From: UBA1926 sp036732005
Lineage (GTDB): Bacteria > Planctomycetota > Phycisphaerae > Phycisphaerales > UBA1924
Length of the DNA stretch: 64,000 bases
NCBI GenBank assembly: GCA_036732005.1
Contig: DAINDF010000015.1
Coordinates: forward strand, 12,733-76,732
Direction of reading: 5' to 3'
Below, one piece after another: positions 8,318-17,068 of the stretch. A program made the translations under genes and the position numbers. The notes under the pieces are model-generated. The model made no database searches, was not told the DNA's origin, and saw nothing but the letters and a program-made list of their open reading frames with translations. The stretch's first letter is position 1. Each line of letters opens with the position of its first letter.

Positions 8318-9514
8318 ATGGAACTCCGCACGACCACAATGAGGATCGCTGCAACGGCGACGGCCGCGTCGCTGGTCTTGGCCTCCGCCAGCGCCGCCGT
8401 CGAGCAACCCTGCGATCCGATTCTTGTAGGCCAAACGGACACCCCCGCCTCGGACTATGCCGTCGCCATTGAAGGGCGGTACGCGTTCGTGTGCGACCTC
8501 AGTCGCAATGCCTTTGTCCGTCATGGCCTTGTCGTACTCGACATCGACAACCCGAGCGCACCCACACAGGTCGGCTGGGTCGAGTTGCCCGATGACCCTT
8601 GGGACCTCGTCGTGGATGCCGGACTGGCCTATGTGGCCGCCGGGGAAGATGGGCTCGTGGTCGTCGATGTCTCCGATCCGGCCCTGCCCGTGATCATCGG
8701 GGCCAGGGGCGGACCGACCCACGCAAAAGGGATCGACATCGCTGGCCACTTTGCTTATGTCGCCGGCGGGCGGAACGACGGGCTTTGGATCTACGACATC
8801 GCAGACCCTGCAGACCCGGCCGTGGTTGCCTACCTCGCGCTGCCGCAGGATGCCTACAAGGTGAGGGTCCGAGACGGCCTGGCGTATGTCGCGGCCCTCG
8901 GGGCGGGGCTGCAGATCGTCGATGTCGGCAACCCCCTCGCCCCGTTCATCGTGGGGGTGTTCGACGCCGGCGACCCCGTGAACGACATCGCGTTGGGCGA
9001 CACAACGGCGGTGCTCGCCTGCGGAGAACCGGCGGGCCTCCGCACCATCGACATCTCCGACCCCGCTTGGCCCACCGAGATCGCTCGGCATTCCTTCGTG
9101 GAATACAGGTCAGCGTACGGTGTCACCGCCCGAGGGACGATCGCCGTGGTCGGAACTCAATACGGCGTGCACATCATGGACCTGGCGGACCCCGCGGCGC
9201 CCAACGAAATCGGCCTGTACCCCCTCACCGGCGCCTCGGCGCACCGGGCGATCCTGGACGGCAATCTGGCCTATGTGCCGGTCCGCGGCGCGGGCCCGAT
9301 CGTGCTGGATCTCACGGGCTGCTTCGACGCCACCACCCCCTGCAACGCCGCCGACTTCGCCCCGCCCTTCGGCGTGCTCGATCAGGCCGATGTCGCCGTG
9401 TTCGTTGGCGCCTTCCTCTCGGGTGATCCCGCGGTGGACCTCGACGCCAACGCGATCCACGAGCTGCGCGACCTCATCGCCTTCGTCGACGCGTTCGTCT
9501 CGGGCTGCCCGTGA
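8318..9514 (+). CDS. Secreted LVIVD-repeat protein with C-terminal GC-type dockerin
   Basis: 398-aa exported protein: signal peptide (about residues 1-27, cleavage near ASASA), then about six repeats of the LVIVD type (VVDVSDPALPVIIG, IYDIADPADPAVVA, IVDVGNPLAPFIVG, TIDISDPAWPTEIA), which fold as a beta-propeller. The last ~60 residues are a dockerin-like module starting CNAADFAPPFGVLD and ending SGCP. GAAGGAG lies just upstream of the ATG. Propeller proteins of this kind are usually carbohydrate- or protein-binding surface proteins; no catalytic residues are evident. The second dockerin half is degenerate here (DANAIHELRDLIAFV). Confidence 0.85.
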   Translation: MELRTTTMRIAATATAASLVLASASAAVEQPCDPILVGQTDTPASDYAVAIEGRYAFVCDLSRNAFVRHGLVVLDIDNPSAPTQVGWVELPDDPWDLVVDAGLAYVAAGEDGLVVVDVSDPALPVIIGARGGPTHAKGIDIAGHFAYVAGGRNDGLWIYDIADPADPAVVAYLALPQDAYKVRVRDGLAYVAALGAGLQIVDVGNPLAPFIVGVFDAGDPVNDIALGDTTAVLACGEPAGLRTIDISDPAWPTEIARHSFVEYRSAYGVTARGTIAVVGTQYGVHIMDLADPAAPNEIGLYPLTGASAHRAILDGNLAYVPVRGAGPIVLDLTGCFDATTPCNAADFAPPFGVLDQADVAVFVGAFLSGDPAVDLDANAIHELRDLIAFVDAFVSGCP

Positions 9515-9537
9515 GCCGATCGCCCCGCGCCGTGGGA

Positions 9538-11883
9538 TCAGCCCCGCTTCTTGTAGTTCCTGGGCTTGGGCTCGGGCTTGGCGGTGTTCTGCACGCGCTT
9601 CGACCCGCCCTGCTGCTGGGCGCGGAGTTGCTGCTGCTGCTCGGCCACTTCCTGGAGCCGGGCGAAGAAGCCCCCCTTGCCCGCCTCGCGCTTCTTGAGT
9701 TTCTCGGCCTTGATCTTGTCGAGATCGAGCAGGCCCTGCTTCTCGGCGCTCGAGCGGATGTGCTTGTTCTCGATGATGGCCAGGGCCGAGTTGGTGATGA
9801 AGTAGACGCACAGGCCGGAGGGCGCCCCGTACATGAACAGCGGCATCATGATCGGGAACATGATCCTCATGATCTTCTGCTGCTGCTCCTGCTCGGGCGT
9901 CATCGAGGCCGACGGCGGGGGCGAGAGGTACTTCTGGTGGGCCCAGAAGAGGACCGCCATCAGGATGGGCAGCAGGTTGATCGACTCGATCCGCCCGTAG
10001 ACGCTGCCCACGAAGGGCGGGGTGAAGTGCATGAACGACGGCAGCGGCAGCGCCGCGTCCGGGCTCGAGAGGTCGGCGAGGAACTTCCAGTTCCCCCCGC
10101 TGATCGCCTGGAAGACGCCCCAGAACCCGGGCTCGTGCCGCATCTCCGCCGCGAAGTAGAGCGTCGCGTAGAGCGCGATCCAGACCGGGCTCTGCAGGAA
10201 CATCGGCAGGCAGCCCAGCGCCCCCGCCGGGTTGATGCCCTCTTCCTTCCAGAGCCGGGCCATCTCCTGCTGGAGCCGCTGCTGGTCGTCCTTGTATTTC
10301 TCCCTGAGTTTCTGCTGCTTGGGCGCGATCTCCTGCATCTGCTTGCCGAACCGCTGCAGGCGGATCTGGCTCCACCGCGTGATCGGGTGCAGCGCCGTGC
10401 GCACGATCAGCACCAGGATGATGATCGCCGCCGCCCAGTCGCCCGTCACGCTGTGCGCCCCGTTGAGCACCCAGAACAGCACATGCGTGAGCCACCCGAA
10501 GGTGCACAGCTCGCCGCAGAAGCCCCCGAAGTTGTAGACGATCAGGCCCCCGAGGTTGAGCGACTCGGCCAGCGCGTCCCCCGTCAGCGAGCTCTTGAGC
10601 AGCGGGCCCGCGAACAGCCCGGTCGCGACCTCCGAGACCCCGCCCGCCGCGATCCGCTCGGGCGACCCGGTGATCCGCGTCACCATCACCGCCTCTTCCG
10701 GACGCGGCGCGTACGGGTTCAGCACCAGCCGGTCGATCCGCTCCACCTGCCGGAAGAGCTTCTCCCCACCCCCGGGCTGCACGATCGCCGGGTCGAACAC
10801 GGGGTGCAGCGCCACCGCGAAATACCGCCCGCTGAACGCCGCCCACACCAGACGCTGGCCCTTGTCCTGCGTCGCGGGCGTCGGCCAGACCGACTGCTCC
10901 GAGGCGTACCGCTTGTAGCCGTTCGCGTCCGCCGTGCGCTCCCCGAGCACCTTGATCCGGCCGCGCAGGTCGTGGTCCGCGGTCACCGCGTCGCTGCCCG
11001 CCTGCTGCGGCTCGCTCAGCAGATACCCGAACCGCACGCGCCGCTTGTCGCCCCCATACCGCGTCTGCGGCTCGGGCAGGTCGATCGGGCCCGTCTCGAA
11101 CCAGCGGACCACCAGGGGCTCGGCGGTCAGGTTCTCCGACTTCCGCGTCAGCACCATCCTGAAGGTGTCGGGCAGCAGCTCGAACCGCCGCTCGAGGCGG
11201 AGCACCCCGCGCCCGCTCCCGTCCTCGATGATCGCCTCGAACGCCCCGGGCACGCCCTCCACCGGCCGCCACAGCCCGGGCGACGCGAGGTTCACCGAGC
11301 CCGGGTGCCCGTCGACGGTCACCGCGAGCGCGGCGAACGGCACCGCGGTCAGGCTCGACATGCCGGGCCGCTCGACCGTGTGCTCGGCCTGGATCTCGAC
11401 ATGTTCGGTCGAGCCGACCTCCGTGAAGAACCCCTCGCCCAGTTTCACCGAGGCGATGCCCGCCCCGTACTCGCTGAACTCGACCTCGAGGTGGTGCCCG
11501 TCGACCCCGTCGAGTGAGCCGATGGGCGCCGGCAACCCGGGCGCCTCGAACACCCGGGCGCGGAGCCCATCGAGGCCGGGCTCCACCGGAGGCTCGGTCG
11601 TCCGCGGTTCGTCCGCTGCCGCCGGCTCGGCGGGAGCCGCCCCGCGCGCGTCGCCCGAATCCGGCGCGGCGTCCGTCGGATCAGGCGCGGCCGCCGGGGC
11701 CTCGGCGCGGTCGGGCGCCTCCGCCGGGTCGGGGGAGGGCGCTGGGTTCTCGACCCGGCCCCGCGTGCTGCTCCCCGTCTGGTTCGCGGAGTTCACCGCG
11801 ACCGCGGCGACAACGCCCGCGCCGATCAGGATCGCGGCCAGAGGGATCAGGGTCCGGAGCAGCGGGTTCTTGCGCTTTGCCAT
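9538..11883 (-). CDS. yidC: Membrane protein insertase YidC
   Basis: Inner-membrane insertase and chaperone, 781 aa, larger than the ~550 aa E. coli protein. An N-terminal transmembrane anchor (residues 10-30) is followed by a ~70-residue Pro/Ala/Asp/Glu-rich linker, a large periplasmic beta domain (about 110-450), then the conserved core: HSVTGDWAAAIIILVLIVR, NPAGALGCLPMFLQ and MPLFMYGAPSGLCVYF. The C-terminus is basic and Gln-rich (EQQQQLRAQQQGGSKR...KPRNYKKRG), as expected for a ribosome-contacting tail. It lies 21 bp downstream of the metallophosphoesterase on the same strand, so they may share a transcript. No rnpA, rpmH or jag gene adjoins it, unlike the classic yidC locus. Confidence 0.93.
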   Translation of the reverse strand: MAKRKNPLLRTLIPLAAILIGAGVVAAVAVNSANQTGSSTRGRVENPAPSPDPAEAPDRAEAPAAAPDPTDAAPDSGDARGAAPAEPAAADEPRTTEPPVEPGLDGLRARVFEAPGLPAPIGSLDGVDGHHLEVEFSEYGAGIASVKLGEGFFTEVGSTEHVEIQAEHTVERPGMSSLTAVPFAALAVTVDGHPGSVNLASPGLWRPVEGVPGAFEAIIEDGSGRGVLRLERRFELLPDTFRMVLTRKSENLTAEPLVVRWFETGPIDLPEPQTRYGGDKRRVRFGYLLSEPQQAGSDAVTADHDLRGRIKVLGERTADANGYKRYASEQSVWPTPATQDKGQRLVWAAFSGRYFAVALHPVFDPAIVQPGGGEKLFRQVERIDRLVLNPYAPRPEEAVMVTRITGSPERIAAGGVSEVATGLFAGPLLKSSLTGDALAESLNLGGLIVYNFGGFCGELCTFGWLTHVLFWVLNGAHSVTGDWAAAIIILVLIVRTALHPITRWSQIRLQRFGKQMQEIAPKQQKLREKYKDDQQRLQQEMARLWKEEGINPAGALGCLPMFLQSPVWIALYATLYFAAEMRHEPGFWGVFQAISGGNWKFLADLSSPDAALPLPSFMHFTPPFVGSVYGRIESINLLPILMAVLFWAHQKYLSPPPSASMTPEQEQQQKIMRIMFPIMMPLFMYGAPSGLCVYFITNSALAIIENKHIRSSAEKQGLLDLDKIKAEKLKKREAGKGGFFARLQEVAEQQQQLRAQQQGGSKRVQNTAKPEPKPRNYKKRG

Positions 11884-11904
11884 GGAGTGGGCGGGCCTTT
11901 GGGC

Positions 11905-12690
11905 TCACCGCCCGTCGTAGAGACGGTCGCCGAGCCAGTCGTGCAGTTCGGGGATGCTCTTGATCTTGTTGGCGGTCGCGTCGATGTCGTAGGGCACACG
12001 CACGAACTCGACGCCGTCCTCGCGGATGATCGCGTACGACGCCCGCGGGTCGTTGTCGCGTGGCTGCCCCACCGACCCGACATTGATCACGATCTTCTCG
12101 TCGGGGCTGAACGAATAGCGAGGGGGGTCGCCCAGCTCGCGGGGGGGGAAGAAATCCGGGTCGTTCGTGAACACCCCGGGCACATGGGTGTGCCCGACCA
12201 GGGCGATCCGCTCGACGCGGTCGAAGATCGCGGCCATCTTCTCGGGAGAGTCCGACGCGTCGTCGGGGAAGATGTACTCGTTGATGGGCCGTCGCGGGCT
12301 CGCGTGCACGCACAGCACGCCCGGCGCCCCGTTCTCGCCCAGCATCGGGTCGACCACCCGCACCCGCAGGCGGCCCAGGAAGTCGTACCGCGAGGCCCGG
12401 CGCGCGTCGTCCGGCTCGTTGTCGAACTGGTCCCGCGTCCAGTACGCCGCCGACTCGGCCCCCGGGTTGAAGTTCGTCGGCTCGTAGAGCACGCCGAAGT
12501 CGTGGTTGCCCATCAGGCTCCACGCGCATTTCTCGCGCACAAGGTCGACGCACTCGAGCGGATCGGGGCCGTACCCGATGATGTCGCCCAGGCAGACGAC
12601 CCGCTCGACCCCCCGCGATTCGATGTCCGCCAGCACCGCGCGGAGCGCGACGGCGTTCCCGTGGATGTCGCTGATGACGGCGGTCGGCAC
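11905..12690 (-). CDS. Metallophosphoesterase family protein
   Basis: Calcineurin-type dinuclear metal phosphoesterase, 261 aa, with all five blocks: SDIHGN, LGDIIGYG, MGNHDF, CVHASP and VGHTHVPG. It resembles the COG0639-like group of predicted phosphodiesterases or Ap4A-type hydrolases; the substrate is unknown. I chose the GTG start at 12690 because AGGAAAG lies 7-8 bases upstream and the protein then begins VPTAVISDIHGN, right at the first motif; the open frame continues 24 codons further without similarity. Confidence 0.88.
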   Translation of the reverse strand: MPTAVISDIHGNAVALRAVLADIESRGVERVVCLGDIIGYGPDPLECVDLVREKCAWSLMGNHDFGVLYEPTNFNPGAESAAYWTRDQFDNEPDDARRASRYDFLGRLRVRVVDPMLGENGAPGVLCVHASPRRPINEYIFPDDASDSPEKMAAIFDRVERIALVGHTHVPGVFTNDPDFFPPRELGDPPRYSFSPDEKIVINVGSVGQPRDNDPRASYAIIREDGVEFVRVPYDIDATANKIKSIPELHDWLGDRLYDGR

Positions 12691-12966
12691 GCGATCGTCT
12701 TTCCTGTTCCCGTTCCCGGGCCGACCCCCGCGGGGGTCCGGATCGTCCGCGGGGCCGCCCATTCCGGCGGGCGACCCAGAGGACCGTCATGCTAGGGGCC
12801 GGCCCCCTGACCGGCAACGACACCCCACGCGCTTCCCCCCCGCCCCCGCTTGAGTGGGCGTACCATCGAACCGATCACGGTTCCGGGGCCTCCCGCGTGC
12901 GAGCGCCCCCCACGCCGCCCCGAGACGGGCGGCCCGACCGCCCCGTTCCTCGAGCCAGGGGGAGTG

Positions 12967-13560
12967 ATGCCCGCCGCACAGGTCAGTTACCAGCGCACCC
13001 GCGAGATGACGATCGACGAGCTCCTGCTGGAGAACCGCATCGTCTTCCTGATCGGGGAGATCAATTACCAGTCCGCCAGCCGCGTCATGATGCAGATGCT
13101 CTACCTCGAGAACCAGAGGCGGGGGCAGGAGATCTCGCTCTATATCAACTCCTTCGGGGGCGCGGTCGACGACACGCTGGCCATCTACGACACCATGCGG
13201 TTCCTCTCCTCGCCCGTCGCCACCTACTGCATCGGGCGGGCCTACTCCGGCGCCGCCCTGCTCCTGACCGCCGGCGAGAAGAACAAGCGGTTCATCCTCC
13301 CCCACGCCAAGGTCATGATCCACCAGCCCTACGGGGGCGTCTCGGGGCAGGCCGAGGACATCCGTCTCCAGGCCGAGCAGATCATCAAGTCCAAGCGCAT
13401 GCTCAACGAGATCCTCGCGGGGCACACCGGGCAGTCCTACGACCGGATCGTCGCCGACGGCGAGCGCGACAAGTACTTCTCCGCCGACGAGGCCAAGGCC
13501 TACGGGCTGGTCGACGAGGTGCTGACCCGTCCGCCCAAGGGCGCGGAGGGCGCCGCGTGA
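12967..13560 (+). CDS. clpP: ATP-dependent Clp protease proteolytic subunit, first copy
   Basis: Serine peptidase of family S14 that forms the barrel of the Clp protease, 197 aa. The triad is intact: Ser94 in GRAYSGA (the usual AASMGA is altered), His119 in MIHQP and Asp168 in ERDKYFS. GGGGGAG precedes the ATG at 12967. It is followed directly by a second clpP (75-bp spacing to the chosen start), so the two are co-expressed and could assemble into a mixed tetradecamer as in other bacteria with paired clpP genes. No clpX or tig gene is adjacent. Confidence 0.93.
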   Translation: MPAAQVSYQRTREMTIDELLLENRIVFLIGEINYQSASRVMMQMLYLENQRRGQEISLYINSFGGAVDDTLAIYDTMRFLSSPVATYCIGRAYSGAALLLTAGEKNKRFILPHAKVMIHQPYGGVSGQAEDIRLQAEQIIKSKRMLNEILAGHTGQSYDRIVADGERDKYFSADEAKAYGLVDEVLTRPPKGAEGAA

Positions 13561-13634
13561 ACCACATCCTCTCCGTCCACAACCCCGCCCCGGATCGCTC
13601 CACCACCCGCACCGCCAGCCACGGGGGCCACGCC

Positions 13635-14237
<603 letters not shown>

Positions 14238-14261
14238 TTTCCGCGATCAAACCGCGAACAC

Positions 14262-14286
14262 AACCCCCGCTTGCGGGGGTTTTTTT
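14262..14286 (+). terminator. Intrinsic terminator after clpP pair
   Basis: Stem AACCCCCGC / GCGGGGGTT with a two-base loop, followed by a run of Ts. The hairpin arms begin at 14262 and the T tract ends near 14286. Confidence 0.9.
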
Positions 14287-14457
14287 CTGCCCCTCCTCCG
14301 GCTCCGGTTGTATTGAGGATAAATTTGGGTATATTTCTGGTTGCCCCGCCCTGGGGCATCGCGGGTCTCGTCAGGTCGGGACCGGGACATTCAGGGCCCG
14401 CCCGCGTGTGGGGCGTGCCGCCCGGACCCGGGTTGCCCAATCTCCGAAGGGTCCAGC

Positions 14458-16836
14458 ATGAAACGCGCGCGTCTGTTCTGCCTCGTCGCCGCGGCGGGCG
14501 TCGGTGTGCCCCTGCACGCCGTCGCCGCCCCGGTGGTCGCCCCGACCGCCTCCCAGTTCAAGTCGACGCTCCCCGTCGCGGCGCTCCCGCATGTCCGGGT
14601 TCCCGCGATGGACCTCGGCGCCGCGATGCTCCTCGAGCGCGTCGAGCTCGACGCGGGCGGGCCCCCGCGCTTCGCGATCGAGAGCCCCGTGCAAATCACC
14701 CCCGACACACACGGCGCGTGGGAGCAGGTCGACCAGAACACCGTCATCTGGCGCGTCCGCGTCTCCTGCGAGAACGCTGTCTCCCTCAACTTCGGCTTCA
14801 CGCGCTACCGCATGCCCGAGGGAGGCCGGCTCTACATCCACCAGTCCGCCGGCGACCGCTCCATCCGCCCCTTCACCGCCGACGACAACGACGACCACGG
14901 CGAGCTCTGGACCCCCATGCTCGCCGGGCCCGACGCCGTCATCGAGGTCACCCTCCCGTTCGACCGGCAGAACGAGCTCGAACTCGAACTCGGGGCGATC
15001 AACACCGCCTACCGCGGCTTCGGGGCCGTGCCTGACTATGACACCCGCTCGGGCTCGTGCAATGTCGATGTGATCTGCCCCGAGGGCGACGACTGGCGCT
15101 CCGAGATCCCCTCGTCGGGCGTCTACACCGTCAACGGCGTGTGGTACTGCTCGGGCTCGCTGATCAACAACACCTCGGGTGATCAGACCCCCTACTTCCT
15201 CACCGCAAACCACTGCTCGGTCACCACCTCCAACGACCAGGGCGTGGTGGTCTACTGGAACTACGAGAACTCCTGGTGCCGCCCGCCCGGCTCGGGCTCG
15301 TCCGGCGGCGCGGGCGACGGGTCGCTCGCCCAGTTCTCCAGCGGCGTGGTCTGGCGCGCCGCCCGCAGCGCGAGCGACTTCACCCTCGTCGAGATCGAGG
15401 ACCCGCTCAACCCCGACTGGAACCTCTCCTTCTCCGGCTTCGACGCCACCGGGGCCGACGCCTCCAGCGCCGTCGCCATCCACCACCCCAGCACCGACGA
15501 AAAGCGCATCTCCTTCGAGTATCAGCCCACCACCACCACCTCCTACCTCTCCAACACCGTGCCGGGCGACGGCACCCATGTCCGCATCACCGACTGGGAC
15601 CTGGGCACCACCGAGCCGGGCTCCTCGGGCTCGCCCCTCTACAACCAGGACCACCGCATCATCGGGCAGCTCCACGGCGGGTACGCCTCGTGCACCAGCC
15701 AGACCTCCGACTGGTACGGCAAACTCAGCGTCTCGTGGGACGCGGGCACCACCGCCTCGGCCCGCCTCCGCGACTGGCTCGACCCGGGAAACACCGGGCA
15801 GCGCGTCGTGGACACGCTCTTCCCGGGCCTGACGGGCATGAGCGTCGTCGGCTCCGACCTCGCCTCCGAGGGCCAGCGCGGCGGGCCGTTCGTCCCGGGT
15901 GAAGCGGTCTACACCATCCGCAACAACCTCGACATCCCGCTCGCGTACCAGGTCACCTCCGCCGCCAACTGGATCACCATCACCGGCGCCGACGGCACCA
16001 TCCCCGAGGGAGGCGAGGACCAGATCGCCGTCGCCATCAACAGCGCCGCCAACACCTTCCCCAACGGGCACTACGAGGCCGTGATCAACTTCACCAACCT
16101 CACCGACGGCGAGGGCGACGCCACCCGCGTCGTCCGCCTCGATGTCGGCGTCCCCGCCCCCGTCTACACATGGGACCTGTCCACCAACCCCGGATGGTCC
16201 ACCGAGGGCCAGTGGGCGTGGGGAACCCCCACCGGCGGCAACGGCGACCACGGCAACCCCGACCCCACCTCCGGCCACACCGGGAGCACGGTCTACGGGT
16301 ACAACCTCGCCGGCGCCTATGTCAACAACATGCCCGAGTACGACCTGACCACCACCGCCATCGACTGCACCGACCTCACCCAGGTCTCCCTCCGCTTCTG
16401 GCGCTGGCTCAATGTCGAGCAGTCCATCTACGACCACGCGACCATCCGCGTGTCCAACAACGGCACGACATGGACCCAGGTCTGGACCAACAACGCCACC
16501 ATCGAGGACAGCTCCTGGTCGCGGGTCGAGTACGACATCTCCGCCGTCGCCGACAACCAGCCCACCGTCTACATCCAGTGGGTCATGGGCACCACCGACG
16601 GCTCCTGGCTCTACTCCGGCTGGAACATCGATGATGTCGAGATCCTCGCCGTCGCCCCCGACACCTGCCTCGCCGACCTCAACAACGACGGCATCCTCGA
16701 CCTCGCCGATGTCCAGGCCTTCATCGCCGCCTTCGTCGGGCAGCAGAGCCCGGCCGACCTCGCCGAGCCCTTCGGCGTCTACGACCTCGCCGATGTCCAG
16801 GCCTTCATCGCCTCGTTCACCAGCGGCTGCCCCTGA
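14458..16836 (+). CDS. Secreted lysyl-endopeptidase-like serine protease with dockerin
   Basis: 792-aa exported S1-type protease. After the signal peptide and a ~190-residue prodomain, the catalytic domain resembles Achromobacter lysyl endopeptidase: His252 (TANHC), Asp307 (SDFTLVEI) and Ser390 (GSSGSP), with many cysteines. A BACON/Ig-like region (about 465-560), a MAM/jelly-roll-like domain (about 570-735, ending SGWNIDDVEIL) and a C-terminal two-repeat dockerin (CLADLNNDGILDLADV ... SGCP) follow. The start is the ATG after AAGGGTCC. A strong terminator follows. The rare Thr codon ACA appears at 16168 and 16468, each before TGG, in line with ACGT avoidance. Confidence 0.88.
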   Translation: MKRARLFCLVAAAGVGVPLHAVAAPVVAPTASQFKSTLPVAALPHVRVPAMDLGAAMLLERVELDAGGPPRFAIESPVQITPDTHGAWEQVDQNTVIWRVRVSCENAVSLNFGFTRYRMPEGGRLYIHQSAGDRSIRPFTADDNDDHGELWTPMLAGPDAVIEVTLPFDRQNELELELGAINTAYRGFGAVPDYDTRSGSCNVDVICPEGDDWRSEIPSSGVYTVNGVWYCSGSLINNTSGDQTPYFLTANHCSVTTSNDQGVVVYWNYENSWCRPPGSGSSGGAGDGSLAQFSSGVVWRAARSASDFTLVEIEDPLNPDWNLSFSGFDATGADASSAVAIHHPSTDEKRISFEYQPTTTTSYLSNTVPGDGTHVRITDWDLGTTEPGSSGSPLYNQDHRIIGQLHGGYASCTSQTSDWYGKLSVSWDAGTTASARLRDWLDPGNTGQRVVDTLFPGLTGMSVVGSDLASEGQRGGPFVPGEAVYTIRNNLDIPLAYQVTSAANWITITGADGTIPEGGEDQIAVAINSAANTFPNGHYEAVINFTNLTDGEGDATRVVRLDVGVPAPVYTWDLSTNPGWSTEGQWAWGTPTGGNGDHGNPDPTSGHTGSTVYGYNLAGAYVNNMPEYDLTTTAIDCTDLTQVSLRFWRWLNVEQSIYDHATIRVSNNGTTWTQVWTNNATIEDSSWSRVEYDISAVADNQPTVYIQWVMGTTDGSWLYSGWNIDDVEILAVAPDTCLADLNNDGILDLADVQAFIAAFVGQQSPADLAEPFGVYDLADVQAFIASFTSGCP

Positions 16837-16872
16837 CCCCCGTTGAGCCACGGGCCTGAACGCGCACAAGGC

Positions 16873-16900
16873 AGGGCGCTCCCAAAGGGAGCGCCCTTTT
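16873..16900 (+). terminator. Intrinsic terminator after serine protease
   Basis: Perfect 11-bp stem (AGGGCGCTCCC / GGGAGCGCCCT) with loop AAA, then TTTT. Confidence 0.9.
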
Positions 16901-16908
16901 CGCGCGCA

Positions 16909-16953
16909 CGCCACCGGTGCCACCACCCGCCGCGCCAGCGGCGCGTGGTGCCG
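16909..16953. repeat. Dispersed 45-nt palindromic repeat, copy 1
   Basis: Contains the palindrome core CACCACCCGCCGCG...CGGCGCGTGGTG. It matches 57372-57416 in direct orientation at 42 of 45 positions. It sits just after the serine-protease terminator, in a convergent intergenic region. Confidence 0.75.
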
Positions 16954-16979
16954 TTCAGCCCCTCGCGCCGGGGGCGATG

Positions 16980-17040
16980 CTCCCTCCCCCGCCCCGGCGG
17001 GGGAGGTGGCCCGCCAAAGGCGGGTCGGAGGGGGGGTCTT
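16980..17040. repeat. G/C-tract palindromes in convergent intergenic region
   Basis: Two adjacent hairpins: CCTCCCCCGCC with GGCGGGGGAGG, and GCCCGCC with GGCGGGT around AAA. They lie between the end of the serine protease and the end of the OGT-like gene. They may serve as a bidirectional terminator or be another repeat-family member; no second copy was seen in the window. Confidence 0.4.
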
Positions 17041-17068
17041 GATGACCACGGCGTCAGCCTCTGCCCTC